This document shows positions 22,852 to 35,769 of a stretch of DNA of 64,000 nucleotides, in pieces. The DNA is from Rhynchosporium graminicola (Eukaryota > Ascomycota > Leotiomycetes > Helotiales > Ploettnerulaceae), in assembly GCA_900074885.1 (NCBI GenBank), contig FJUW01000051.1, positions 273,513-337,512 on the forward strand, in the 5' to 3' direction. The notes under the pieces are model-generated. The model ran no database searches, had not been told where the DNA came from, and was given only the letters and a program-made list of their open reading frames with translations. Every line of letters begins with the position of its first letter. Positions within the stretch are counted from its first letter, which is position 1. A program made the position numbers and the translations under genes.

Positions 22852-25800
22852 CTTCGGAAAGTGTAAGTGATAGAGAAGTATAAAATAAGTGTGACTCGAG
22901 TTATGGTATACCCTTTCAAATGTACTTCAATACAAGTCTTGCTCAGTGTGTAATCAATATAGTCAAGAAATCAAATTAATTATTGGATGTCAGTATAAAC
23001 CTTCCCAACAATTTAGGATCGAGGATGGAGACCGTTTATACTTTATACAGTATTGGCACTAACGCCCACTAATCCATGAACCTCGGCTCGCATCAAAGCT
23101 GGCCCATTTCAAACGCTAAGCCAGAGACGGAGCGCTGAGAGTAGGTCGAAACAACTCTGGCAACATACAGGTCATCACAAGCCATTCGCTCTGAACAATA
23201 TGCGTCGAATTGTCCGATGCTTCTAAAGCGTGATGAAAATAGCACAGTTATTGTGATTTTGTGGGCCTACCTACTTGATGACCCCGCTTTATCTTGTTGT
23301 TAAGCGAGTCAATAAATCCTCATGACCGAGACTACTGAAAGTCTGAAACGATTGCTCGCTGCTTCTTCGATCATCTGAAATTCATGATATAGATATATTC
23401 ATAAGCGAATAAAGGTGATGCATATAAGAGATCCGAAGTCAAAAGGACCGATAACAAGATAGTAGATAACATGCAAATAGTTTTTTTATTACATGATATA
23501 TTTATCTCAAAGAAGCGAACAATTTATTGAAATTTCCCTAGTAATTCAATCCTTACCTTGAACATTAAGATCTTATTAGTAAGTTGTTTGTAATTTATCA
23601 AAAATCTGTCGATAATAACTTTAAAACTAATGTTACATGACTGAGTACTGCGGTTTGGGCCGCTGAATTCGGCAGGTTTAGTCGCTGTTTTACGCAGCCT
23701 CAACCGCTTGCTAAACACTGCCCGCAGCGTCTCGTTTCGTTTAATGCGACAATAACTGTAGCTGACTCTTTCAAAAATTGCTAATTCACATCTCTATTTA
23801 TCCTAACTATCGAAGTCCCCACTCTAGGGGCCAGATATGGCCTCTTTCTTGTTAGTCATGCAACGCGTCACGTAAATACAAGGCCAAGATTAAGATAACT
23901 ATATACAAATACCTCCTGTAAGTCGTCTAGCCGTAAATGTAGGCAGTACGCATGTTGATACATTTCGCTTACAGTACGCTGTTAATATGATATAAAATCG
24001 GTTTTAGGGTATATGGCAAGGTTACGTTGATCTTCAGAGTAAAGCATAGAGGTAGTAATCGTGTGAATGATGTTGGTTGCATTGCAGTACTGATTACTAT
24101 GGAGAGTTGACCAAAGGTATTATCTAGGAATATCCGCACGGACCATGCACGTGACTACAGTCACCTGATCCACACCAAGACCCATATCCTCGCAACAGGG
24201 TATTATTCCACTATATGACGCCCCATTATACTCCATAACACCTGTATTATATGTCAGCGATGAGTTATCGCGGACTCCAAGTTACTAGCATCGTCATTTG
24301 TAAATCTTAAAACACTGCCCCGTTCTTCTGACTTGTCAATCTAAAAATCCTTCCTATAAACACTTTTGGGCCTGCTCTCACGTTCACGACATTCACTATA
24401 GTGTCAGCTGTACGAGGAAGCGGCATTCTTTTGGCAGCTCCCGCTTTTTCATCGATCACGGTCTTGGCTCTTATCGGAACTCCTCTCATCACTCTATTTC
24501 AAGCCTTGCCATGAATAAGGTCTGCTGTTGGGTCTTTATCTCGAATTCAGGACTTTCTCAATCAACCTCGCGTGGAAGGATCCAGTCGCCAACTAATAAT
24601 ATCATCGGATGAAAGTTCCCAAGCATTAAAACCTGCAAAAAGAAACGACAGCGAAGTTCCTCTGTCTCTGGTCGGTAAAAAAGACCTTGCAGCCAGGAAG
24701 AAGCCTTTAGATCATCATATACGTATCTTAGAATCTGACATAACATATGGTGTCACCGTCGAAGCAATAGTCCTTTGAATATCAACCTGGCTGTCAGACA
24801 CGATTATTTAAAGATGATCATCGGCTCTGTCGGCTGTGGGAAATCGACACTCCTTAAGACGATCCTTGGAGAAACGAAAGTCAACAATAGGATAAGCGGC
24901 TTCAACGGCCTAGACCGGCTTTAAGTCTCTGCTGCCAGAAAATTGGAGTAGTTGGGAGGCTACATTTTAAATATTTGGACCTTTGGGTTTTCATGTTACC
25001 TTGATAACCTGGGTTGTGTCTACATAATTTTGATGAAACTCGTTTGGAATGGTTGCCAGACTCTTGTCTTCATTCGCTCAACGTGCTCTGAGACTTCACG
25101 GCACTTATCATTCACTTATATCGCATGATGAAAGGGAATGAGCTCTGTACTGAGAGGCAAGCCTCAGGTAACCTGGTACGCTTGTAATAATGTGAAACTT
25201 GCGGCATCCAAATGTGGGACGAAGCACAATTTGCCGCCGGAATTTACAAGCTCATAGGAATAGCGTAATACACCAAATTCGAGAGCTTTCTTACCAGCGT
25301 CTTTTTCTACTCGATGAGAACAAGGCATCAGGAGCTAAAGATGTGAATTTTTGATTTTGTGACAACGGAACGTACGCCGAACGCGCTTCCACGAAGAAAA
25401 TCTAGATTTGACATTGATGCCCAAGTGTAAGACGAACTCAACCCCAAGGCGGCACGTCGTCTTTTATAATGTTACTATTAGCCGCATGCTATCTTTGAGA
25501 ATCCGTACAACAGTCAGGCCTCTAAGTGGTAGGTATTTCGAGGTATGCGAACAGTCTTGTACCGAGACACGAGCCAAAATGTTGAGAATGGAGAGTCGCA
25601 GAGTAACGCAGCCCGGCAAGCTTAGTATGGAGATTTTGCCTGAATCAGAGATGAAATTCATTGTCCGTAATGGCACATCATGTTTGACTCTTCAAAATAT
25701 TGTGGAACCAAATTTAACCGATTTTGAATTTCGCTCATTACCAAGCATATTGCTAAAAGGTCATCACACTCGCCTCAACCAACGGCCCCTCTGGATCAAA

Positions 25801-28481
25801 TTCTAGCATAATTGTAAATAATAGTCATCTATCGTATAGTGACGTCAATGTCACTCTAGTCAGTTATAACCTGGGGTAAGATGCACAAGATTAACCTCCA
25901 GGTACAAGCCTGGAGCTAAAGTCCGACCGTAGACTGAACATAACTAAGATGCAGCAAGAAATCTCTGAGACACGAATGTGAAGATAACTCTCTGTCCAAA
26001 TATTTGTTAAAGGTCATAAGTAACGCGGGGAAATTATCTGTGTAACAGACCTGTTACACCAGAGACAGACAAACCTGGTGGAAGCGAAAATGGCCGAAGC
26101 ACTTTTGTCTTTTCCGATGGACCTGCTAATCTTCACTCGTAGTGATTAGGTGGCATATGTGGAGAAGAAGACTAGTAGAGACAACTACTTGGTCATACTT
26201 TGAGATTTTCCTATGCTAGGGCTGCGTGTCTGGATAATGGTAGAGACGACGGTGAACACAAACTGCGAAGTGTTTCCGATCGGAAGATATACAATCATGT
26301 AGTAGCTACTTACTTTTAGCAAAGTGCGCTTATCAAATGGGATTGTTATATGCCATGCTATGCAAACAGAAGTATGTGACCCAAATCGACCTCTCATTTT
26401 ATTGATATCATCTTCGCTTAGTGTTTGGCGGGTCTAGTGGGAAGGGATGTGACATTGATCTGGAGACATTTGACCTTCTGCAAGATGCATCTGAACGACG
26501 ATGATAAAACATGCAAACAAGCAGAATCTTGAAGGAAATACCAGTATCATCCGCTCGCTAATGTTGTGCAAATTACCTAGAATAAATCCACTTCTGCTGT
26601 TTACCAAGATTGCCCCTCGTTGGACCCGCCCTCGCAAGTCGGTCCTAACTTTGAAGGATACTGGAAGTACGTTAATCAACGTGGCAATTCTCTGTACGCA
26701 GTTTTCCAATAAGTTCTGTCACACGCGGCCGAAGGCAAGGGCAAGGGCGACTAGTCGCGGTAGCGATTTCACCCTCTTTCCCAAGTCAACCCCTCTTTCT
26801 GCATTTCGAAACTTCCGGTAGATATCCCTCCTAGATATACCGACATGCAGGCCGATATCAAGGCAAAGTACCTCCTGACGATTTGCAGTAATCCCGGTCT
26901 AGGATGGCATCTTTCGCTGCAACTGTTGTGTTCCGCGATCCCGCGATTGGGTCGGAACATGTGTGCTTCGTGACACGAGGGACTTTTCTTGGAAAAACAG
27001 CTCACCGCGGCACCGGAACCATCTTCCTGAAGGATAACGACATTATCTCGGTCAAATTCCGGCTATCTGGTCTTGAATCGAGTCCGGAGAACCGACTTAG
27101 AGATATCCGTTCGGAGCTTTCGCTAGTTTGACTTTCGCCCTCCTTGACTTATCAAAACTGAAGATGAGTTAGGCCGCAAACAGAGAAGAGGATTTCGATA
27201 GGGCTATCAATAATCTCACTGCGGCGTGGTCATCCAAGGAATATCAGTCATCGTTCAGCGGTGCGTGCCCTCTGCCTGGCAAAATAGATTTGATGCATAC
27301 CAATGACACTAGAACTCTGCGCCCTCATGGGAAACATCCCTAACTCTGGTTGTAAACTTCAAAAGCCGCACAAAGATAACCAAATATCTTAGCTTTCCAC
27401 AGTCATCCTTGCTCAAGTGTACAAAAGCCGTTTGCAAAAGGTGACATTTCGATCACTTGATAGACAGACGTTGTGCTACGGGCAAGGGCTCATTCGGCAT
27501 ACCGATGATGGCTGGATATTAAGCCTATGGGATTTCTCCCAAAGCCGACTTTGAGCGTCACGTTGCGTCAGAAAGAAGATAGAGATATGCATGCGAAATG
27601 AAGAGCTCGCCGCCCTGCCAAGCCATCGCAGCATTAGACGCCCTCATGGGCATCGAGTGTCGCCCTCTTGCTAGGATGTTGTTGCTATGGCTATAAGATG
27701 ATGTGAGGCGGCCACTCGAAAAACTTCTGATTCACAGAACTTCCATTGCCTGAAAATCTAATCATTTCAAGACCCAATCTTTCATCTACCGAAAGTCATT
27801 TCAACATAATTTTCATCATAAGCAAGCTTACCCAACGAGAAAACGAATTCATGAGCGGCTGGCTACTCCCTAGGTACAGAGGTTTTTAGCAAGTTATTTG
27901 CAGTTGGGACAAGCCAGTAACTATGCCCCCAGGATACTGCTCTAATCACAATGAGGTGTTGACCATGCTGGTGACTAGAGGCTTCTCGTATCAACACTTT
28001 CCGGCACTTCAAGAACTCCTTTGATTTACTTTACGGCCCTGCTTCGCATTCGATCGAGGCTTTCTAAAGCTTTCGCACCCGCTCAACTTACCTATCGACA
28101 TACCTATACGCTCAGCAAGTTCTCCTTAGGACACCAACTAATAGGCATTGCCTCCCCAATCACGTAAGGATATCGATACAATTCCGCCATAACGAGTCAA
28201 TTATACCCACCTTGCCTCCTCGCTATAACACATCTCTACTAATATATCACCGCCCCCTTACCGGTCACCAAGTCAGAGCCATAGAGTACCAATCGCCTCC
28301 TATGCATTGGAGAACCAAATATCCCTTCTGAAGTTCAAAGTCTCTGGTCCTCATCCAGCCTGACAACTTCTCAATCCTCAGAACTCCCCAACATTCATAA
28401 TCTTCGTTCCACACCTCCACAACTCCACATCTGCTCGCACCTCACATCATTCACTCCACCTCCACATCTTCTCCCGCATCA
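22852..28481. other. Gene-poor region with relics
   Basis: 5.6 kb without an intact recognisable gene. About 23,480-23,640 is AT-rich and may be a transposon relic. 24,790-24,925 holds an ABCC fragment (listed separately). The longest other open frames (25408-25806, 26434-26709, 26501-26821, 26904-27131) have no family signature and no supporting introns. About 28,020-28,440 is pyrimidine-rich and probably the promoter/5' UTR of the next small gene. Confidence 0.4.
24790..24925 (+). pseudogene. Fragment of an ABCC (MRP-type) transporter nucleotide-binding domain
   Basis: One frame reads MIIGSVGCGKSTLLKTILGE, a Walker A block of the ABCC type (GPVGCGKSTLLKALLGE in the family), preceded by INLAVRHDYL in the place of the usual strand before it. 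The signature and Walker B motifs do not follow in any frame and stops surround the fragment, so this is a relic rather than a gene. Confidence 0.6.
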
Positions 28482-28802
28482 ATGGCATATCCAAAATCCT
28501 CCTCCTCCTCGACGAAAGCCCACAGCGGCTCCCATTCAGGCTCATCATCCCACAAATCCACCTCCTCTCAGTCCCATTCCCTTTCGCGCACCAGCAAACA
28601 CCACTCATCCTCCTCCTCCTCCTCTCCCAAAAATTCAACCTCAAACTCAAAATCAGTTAGCAACCCAGAAACCCTCGAGCGCTTCGTCCGCGACGAGCGC
28701 GATCATCGCTCTTACGCCGTTGAGCAGTATGACGCGTATCAGGAAGCAGAGAAGAGGAAGCGTGAGGAGCGATTGAGGGATGTGGTGCGGAAGAAGTATT
28801 GA
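28482..28802 (+). CDS. Small serine-rich protein with charged helical C-terminus, hypothetical
   Basis: A 106-codon frame with an ATG after a pyrimidine-rich leader. Residues 1-60 are Ser/His/Lys low complexity (PKSSSSSTKAHSGSHSGSSS..). Residues ~61-106 form a highly charged helix (ETLERFVRDERDHRSYAVEQYDAYQEAEKRKREERLRDVVRKKY), which looks like genuine protein because charge and periodicity are maintained to the stop. No family is recognised. Phosphorylation of the Ser-rich part would be likely. Confidence 0.5.
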   Translation: MAYPKSSSSSTKAHSGSHSGSSSHKSTSSQSHSLSRTSKHHSSSSSSSPKNSTSNSKSVSNPETLERFVRDERDHRSYAVEQYDAYQEAEKRKREERLRDVVRKKY

Positions 28803-29429
28803 CATTCCAATGTGGTGTTGAGGGATGGAGTTTGTGGTTGTTGCATGGCTTTTGCTGCTCACTGGTGGTCTGGGGAGGCAGGACTCTTGTTTCTACTTTT
28901 CCGTGTGTTGTTGGCGAGATCTGCTTTTGCGTGTATTGTCAGCATTTGAGATGCGGTATTTCTTGGATCATTAGCAATGTAGTTGTTTGTGTAAGCTCGG
29001 TTGGAACTCGGTGTAATACTATGCTAGTAAAGAATGATCAGTTAAAAAAATGCGTCATGTCAACGTTGATATGGAAGGGGATCTGTGCACTAAAACACAA
29101 ATTGGATATGCCAAGAAGATGAATGAGACAAGCTGAGTATGATGCGGACATATTTTACACCATGTTCATCTCATTCCATATCTATATATCTTATCAACAT
29201 CGAGAGTCTAATAAGAGAAGGGTTGTATGGGTAGGTGAACACTCAACATGCTCTTCATTTGAACGCCATTCAAAATACCAAAATCGCACATTATATGTTA
29301 CAACATGAATCCTCAAATGTTTGTACATCAATCTAGTGGTTGGTCAAGGAGATAATTCTGATCCCTGCAGTGGCTTTTCCTACCACTGTCTCCAGCTTGA
29401 ATATCGCCAGTCTTGTGTTTTGTAAAGAC
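28803..29429. other. Intergenic region between the Ser-rich gene and MSD1
   Basis: About 630 bp between two convergent genes, expected to hold both 3' UTRs. No further feature is seen. Confidence 0.5.
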
Positions 29430-31993
29430 TTATTTTGCATTTGAGCCATCGGATGTCGGGTCATCATCTTCAATTTCGTCAAAAATTGACAGATCAATAA
29501 CAGACTCATCAATCGCGGCCTCATCGTCACCAGAATTGATAGTATTAGACTCATCATTGCCAGCCTCATTGTTAACAGCCTCCTCGAGAGGTGTTTCAGG
29601 CACAGCGGTATCCAAATCCGGGATGAGAGTCGTGGTGACAGCATCCGCAAGAGCCAAATGATACGTAGCCAGCTCTTTATCCGTCATCTTTGAAGGACTC
29701 CTAACCATCATATCTTCGCCCTTAGAGCTCTTTGGAAAAGCAATGACGTCCTTGATAGATTCGCGGCCCGTGAGAATTGCGACGAGACGATCAAAGCCGA
29801 GGGCGAAACCGGCGTGTGGCGGACAACCTGATTCAAGTGCAGTGAGAAGGTGCGAGAAGTCATTTATACGCTCTGGGCTCATCTATAGATATTCGTTAGA
29901 TAAGTCATATGCCGAGTTGGGGAAGTGCATACCTTCAAGATGTCTCGCATGATAAACCTCTGCATTTCGGCGTTGTGTATTCTACGACTTCCTCCACCAA
30001 GCTCAACACCGTTGACGACAAGGTCGTAGTGATCGGCGATCGCTCGCAAAGGATCTGTTAGGAGTAGATCGACATCTTTAGCCGAAGCCGGGGCTGTAAA
30101 AGGATGGTGAGTAGCCGAGAATCCTGCTGTTCCACCCTGACCTGGATCGGAAGCATTGTTCGGAGTAAACATTGGGAACTTGGTGACCCAGAGATATCGA
30201 TGCGATAGATCAGGCTCAATAAGCTCCTCTGCGATCGCGGCCTTGTAAATTGCCGAGCGAAGTCTGCCGATAGCTGTCGAGCCTCCGGATAATGAGAGGA
30301 GGTTTGGACGCGCTTGCATTATAATCAGGTCCCCATCTTCAAAATTCCTTCGGCTATCACGTGTTCCAGTATCATCGTAATCAAGATGCGGTAAGTTAAT
30401 TTCTTGCTTCCAAATTGCTTTCAGTTTCTCCGCCCCTTCGAACCCAAATATCTGGAGACCCTCGATTGGTTGACTGGAGTCAAATACACAGATTCCAGGG
30501 GCGCCATCGACGTTGTTTTTGAAAGGCTCAGCATCTGGCGAGTCCATGAACTTTCGAATGAATTTCTGAACCTTCTTGGGAGAAGCGTCAAGCCGGAGCT
30601 TGAAAGCCTCGACTCTTGGGGCCGGAATTGAAGTAATCATACTCTGGAGTTGAGGGCTAACAGCCGGGAGAATAGAATAGATCTGATAGTCAGCTACTGC
30701 TGCTGTAGAAGAGAGCATCAACACTCACCAGAGCATCGATTCGAAGATCAGGCTTATCGGAGCCATAACGCTGCATGGCCGTGTGGTATGTCATTCGGGC
30801 AAAAGGCTTGGAAACCGTTATTGGTGAAGTAGCAAATAACTTTTTCTCAGAACAAAATCCGTATACTCGTTTTATGATTTTCTCAACTCGCGCCATGACG
30901 TCGACTCCCCGAACAAAGGCCATCTCAATATCAATCTGCAAATGTTTAGCATCATCTGACATGTCTTACGCATCCATAAGGAGGGTCAAGTACCTGCGTA
31001 AATTCTGGCTGCCTGTCAGCTCGCAAGTCTTCATCTCGAAAGCATTTTGCAAACTGGAAATACCTGTGAATTCCAGACGCCATCAGAAGTTGCTTGTACT
31101 GCTGAGGGCTCTGAGGAAGGGCATAAGCATAGCCGCCTTTTCTTGTTGGAACCAGAAATTCTCTAGCGCCCTCTGGAGTAGACTTGAATAGGATGGGCGT
31201 TTCGACTTCATGGAAACCTGTCAAGGTGGTTCGGATATAGCCTGCTAGTGCTGCTCGGAATTGCAACCGTTGCCTCAGCTCCTTGCCAAATCTTATTTGA
31301 AGATGCCTGCTTGAAGGAGGGTAGTTGTGATCTGCCTTCAGATGGGAAACGGCGATGCTATTCAAACAACTTATTTCGGCAACAGTCATCTCGATTTGGT
31401 GCAGTCCTACAAAATTTGCAGATGGCAGAGCCTGGTCTTTGTCCTTCTTTTTGACATGCTTCATGCCTAAGCATCCAGTGACATTGACAGGACTATGCAG
31501 ACGGATACTCTTCAGCTGAGCACACTTCTCCGGATCTCGAGAAATGATATTCAGGATACTGGCTTCAGACTCAGCCCCAGCCCCTGACCATATTCTACCA
31601 AAGACCAGAGAGTCTGACAAGGCTGTCACACTGATCAGATAACCGGCACATGTGATTGTACTTCCAAGAATGTTTGTGTGATCTTTTGTAGGCCGCCAGT
31701 CAAAGGTTGGCACCTTGACGTTGACCAGAAGTCTGTTAGTCCATCCTCATTCTATTGAGCAATTCAAGCTTACAGTTATTTTTGTACTCCTTCCAGAAGC
31801 TAGAATTCGCAATGTCCAAATGCTCTGGCGTCGCGGCTTGTTCCGCTAGTGGCCTTGCGCCTTGGTGGAAACACCTCTTCTTGAAGAGAACTGATCTTTG
31901 TAGAAGAGCACATCGACCTGCTGGGGTCGATTGTAAGAGGTGTTGAAATCTCAGACCCAATGATTGCCTGGTCTTTGCTAATAGAAAACCCAT
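29430..31993 (-). CDS. MSD1: Mitochondrial aspartyl-tRNA synthetase, bacterial type, with acidic C-terminal tail
   Basis: Charges mitochondrial tRNA-Asp. Exon 1 starts at ATG 31993 with a basic, acid-free presequence ([20 protein letters not shown]..). Later exons are ~31713-30994, 30935-30729, 30682-29933 and 29882-29430; these introns (58, 46, 50 bp) are phase 0. The class II core is clear: [20 protein letters not shown], motif 2 [16 protein letters not shown], a GAD-type insertion, LGGGSRRIH, and motif 3 [13 protein letters not shown]. Two oddities: the exon 1-2 junction (31,715-31,780) does not keep frame with the obvious donor GTAAGC; an alternative GTACAA donor does. Also, ~50 residues after the core are strongly acidic ([20 protein letters not shown]..), not usual for this enzyme. 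Confidence 0.88.
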
Positions 31994-32191
31994 TCCTCCT
32001 TCAAATCATGGTCTTGTCAGGTGTCAGTGCTGATATGCATATCATGCGCTTCCTCGTGAAGTTCGAAGCTCTGCTAAGCTTGAACTAGCGGAGGCGGAGG
32101 CTTTTCCGCTAGCGTCAAGCCAGGACCCTAACATTTCACGGCGGACATCGCACTTTTACTTTCCTTCCCTATCCTTCCAAGTTTTAAACAT
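31994..32191. other. Intergenic region upstream of MSD1 and of a small plus-strand gene
   Basis: About 200 bp between divergent starts, likely a shared promoter. No specific motif was identified. Confidence 0.4.
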
Positions 32192-32451
32192 GTAAGCCCT
32201 CAATCTCAATCTCAATCTCTACCGCCCCGTCCGCTCTGCAACCAATGCGCTACCTGATCTCCTAATGCCATTGCTAACACAGTTCCTCGCAGATGATGAA
32301 AAGCCAGCGTGTTATTATGAGTACGATTCCTCCTCCTCGAGCTTCTCAGACTCTCCCTTCACCGGGCTTCAGTGGTCAGGTCGTGAGAGGAGATGGGAAG
32401 AGTGATATAAGCGTTCGACACACGAATCTTGTTAACTTTCGGACGCGATGA
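32192..32451 (+). CDS. Putative 52-aa protein with an intron directly before its start codon, hypothetical
   Basis: A good fungal intron (donor GTAAGC at 32192, branch GCTAACAC, acceptor CGCAG ending 32292) is followed at once by ATG 32293 and a 52-codon frame to TGA 32451. The product is Pro/Ser-rich at first (STIPPPRASQTLPSPGFSGQ) and polar later. No family is recognised. The intron suggests a transcribed locus; coding is less certain. Confidence 0.3.
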
Positions 32452-33586
32452 AGGCATCTCTGAACCTTGAATCTTGGAAGGCCGCACAATTCCGGAGAAC
32501 AATGGCCTGGTTGAATCTGTAGCCTTGCGCATTGTTCTTTGAAGACCTACATCCCCTTCCTATCCCCAAATTTCATTCAGTCGTCCGGATTATGGTTCTT
32601 TTCTTGCTGCGTGCTTTACTATACATCGTCCCGGTTAGGTAAGTATGTGATGGAGGTATGGCAAGCATTTGGTTCTTACAGATGCACATTATCACGATTT
32701 ATCATGAGTACGTGGCAATGGAATCTTCAGGTCATGGGGGCGTTCAACAGGCATCCCCAATTTTAACATTTTATGCCAGTCCATGACCTTACTGTCCCGA
32801 CTCAGAATATCAAATCTTTTCGAAAGAGACTTGTGGGGTTCTCGTGCGGCAGGACACCACACCATCGGAACATTGAGTTATTGCGCAGCTTCCATTCTAC
32901 TAGCCTTGAGTCTCTCGAAGTTTCACATCAGTGCAATTGACATCATAAAGACTATCTCCATGACTCTGGGCCGAGGATATCTCCTTGAGCTTGCTTACCA
33001 TGCTCCATTACATGCCTGGTACTTCCCTACATCTTGGCGGACCGTTGAGCCTCTCCGGATCCACAAGATGTCGAAAGTCACCAATCATAAGCCAAGGCGA
33101 CCATAACGCTGCCCACGCGCCCGGAACCCGAGGCCAGCGAACCGATAGCAACAAAGCCCGATAGATCCAGGACGGACCTAGGAGCTCTGTAATTAGGCAA
33201 ATTCTTGAGTCGAAGGTGAACGCATATCCTTTACCAAAGTAATACTTCGCCGCAATTAAATGTCCTCCGTTTGTACGTCGTGCAGCACTGTTTATACCTT
33301 TATATTGAGGGCCGTTGTCGCAAGGCTGTGATATAGATCGATTGCACATCCCCAAGCCGGAGCGACAGAGCTTCCCGAAGCAAGCAGCATTGCAACACAA
33401 ACATTCACTTCACCTACAAGCTACTGCGACGACAAACCAGACACCTGGATGGGATCAAATACGAAGGAAACGGAAAAAATACATTCCAATTGCCCGCAAA
33501 TCCCTCGAAAACGCAATACCTAAAGGCTAGCCATTGCCTTTGACTGCTGATTGTCGCAAGCCCCTTCTTGGGCGCCTGCATTCGAG
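32452..33586. other. Intergenic region upstream of the AP180-like gene
   Basis: 1.1 kb with no convincing gene. Open frames of 75-107 codons (32539-32766, 32783-33106) show no family features and are probably chance. The 3' part is the promoter/5' UTR of the next gene. Confidence 0.4.
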
Positions 33587-35769
33587 ATGAGCTCGTTCGA
33601 GAAGTCGGTGAAGGGGGCAACAAAGATAAAGGTGCGTAGGAGTTCGAAAATATCTCAAAGAATTCTGCAGATGTTTCTCTTACACTTTACTGACTGGATG
33701 TAAACAGGCCGCCCCACCCAAGTCGAAGTACGCCCCCTCCGCCACGAACCCACCCCAAGTCTACATTGACTGACACTATTCTCCGAACAGATACATCGAG
33801 CACATATTGATCGCGACGCACTCCGGGGAAGCAGGAGTGGCTGAGGTATTCCGCGCGCTGCAGAACCGCTTGCGAGACGCAACATGGACGGTGGTTTTCA
33901 AGAGCTTAATCACAGTTCATCTGATGATAAGAGAGGGCTCGCCTGATGTAACGTTGGGATATCTTGCACGGCATAGGAACATGTTGGCTATAAGTAGCTT
34001 CTCTGATGGTAAGTGGAATCATGAGGGACCGGAATGGAAATGGGCAGTTTCTTAGAAAGCGAACTTCGTGCTGACAGAAACGCAAGTTCAAACACAGGGT
34101 CGCAACATTCGGCATTACACAAACTACTTGAGTGAACGAGCTAGGGCGTTTCGGGAGACAAAAACAGACTTTGTTCGAGGAGCGGAAAACAGACTTGAGA
34201 AAATGACCGTGGACAAGGGCCTACTGCGAGAGACGGAGACTGTTCAACACCAGATCACATCTCTCTTGAAATGCGATGTAAGTTTTTGCATGGAGAACGA
34301 GCGCTTCTACTAAGATATAGTAGGTGTTGGATAACGAGCCCGAAAACGAGATTACAATCACAGTATTTCGAATGCTAGTATTGGATTTGCTAGCTATGTT
34401 CCATGTCATGAACCAAGCTATGATCAATATTCTGGGTAAGATAGTCATATGACATGTTTCGGAAAGGTTCTAACGCCAGCAAGGTCACTTTTTCGAGATG
34501 TCTCGACCCGACGCCGAACGGTCAATGGAGATCTACAAGAACTTCACTAAACAAACAGACTTCGTAGTCCAATATCTCAGCACTGCCCGACAATATGAGC
34601 ATCAAACCCGGGTCGAGGTCCCGAAACTAAAGCATGCTCCAGTGAATTTGGGGAAGCAACTTGAGGACTATCTCATGGATCCAGATTTCGAAGTGAACAG
34701 GAGACAGTATATCGCCGAGCAAGAATTGAAATCAGGTCGAATCAACAGTGCTAGTAAGGCTTTTGCAGCACCATCGAAGATTGATTCAGAATCTCGCTCT
34801 GCGGCAGGAAAAGCATTCCCTGATGCCCAGCCAGCTGTGTCGAAGCCAGTTCAGGCTCTGAAGGGTCCTGCTCCAGACTTGATTGACTTCTTTGGATCCA
34901 TCGAGCAGAATCAGCAGCCGATGGCGACTCAAGCAGACTTGCAACAACAACAACCTCAACAATTTAACAACGGTGTGTCATATCAAGTACAACAACAGCC
35001 TCAGCAATTTCAGCAAAATGGCTTCGTACAGCAGCAGCAGACCGGATTTTCAGGTGCAAATCCGTTTGGTCAGCCAAACCAGCAGCAGCCCTTCAACACG
35101 GGATTTGCAGGTGGACAACAACTGCCTCAAGTACAAACAAATTTCACAGGTGCTGGATTTGGAGGATTCTCTTCTCAGTCTTCATTTCAACCCGGAAATC
35201 TTGGCTCAATTCCCCAAGACTCACCTGCGCCATTCCAGCAACAGCAACAGCAGCAAATGTTAGGATCTGTGCAAACCGCAGCTCAGCAAACGAATCCTTT
35301 CCGCCAATCCCTAATGGCAAACCCAACCGGAATGCCAGGACCATCATTCCCAGTCTCGCCACCTAGCACATCTCCAATAACACATCAATCCACCAACCCC
35401 TTCGCCAAGTCAAAATCTCCAGCTAATCAACCATTCTCACCACCTCCTGATCAGCAATTCCAACAGCAACATCAACAAATCCAGCAACAACAACCCACGA
35501 CCCCTCTCCGTCCGATGGCTACAGGAACGAATCCCTTTGCAAAGAATCTTGCAATGAACAACAATACGGCGCAAAGACCACAAACGAGTGGAGGACTGGT
35601 GCCGCAGCCAACAGGAAGTACGAATCCGTTTAGACAGAGTCAGTTTGTCAATACTGCGACGGGATCGGGATGGCAGCATAATCAGCAACAAATAGGTGGT
35701 GGATTAGATGGATTGGAGAGCGTTCCTGTATTTCCTAGACCAGCTCAGCAGCAAGCGTGGCAGCAGTGA
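33587..35769 (+). CDS. AP180/CALM-type clathrin adaptor (ANTH domain, yAP180-like)
   Basis: Endocytic adaptor that binds PI(4,5)P2, clathrin and EH-domain proteins at the plasma membrane. Six exons (33587-33631, 33708-33727, 33791-34008, 34087-34277, 34324-34435, 34484-35769) total 1,872 nt, 623 aa, with all frames kept. The ANTH domain starts at once: SSFEKSVKGATKIK, PPKSKYIEHILIATHSGEAG, then TWTVVFKSLITVHLMIREG. Exon 6 continues with KNFTKQTDFVVQYLSTAR. The C-terminal ~300 residues are Gln/Pro/Asn-rich and carry DLIDFFGSI (clathrin-box-like) and several NPF motifs (GANPFGQ, TNPFRQ, STNPFAK), the usual EH-domain ligands. The acceptor before exon 5 is an ATAGTAG tandem. Confidence 0.93.

Noticed and set aside
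23640..23760. Imperfect G/C-rich inverted motifs resembling Fot/pogo terminal repeats
   Set aside because: I could not find a partner end or any transposase remnant, so the resemblance is too weak to call.
31634..31642. Exact ATCAGATAA GATA match
   Set aside because: It lies inside the MSD1 coding sequence and is best explained by codon usage; it serves as a reminder of the chance rate.
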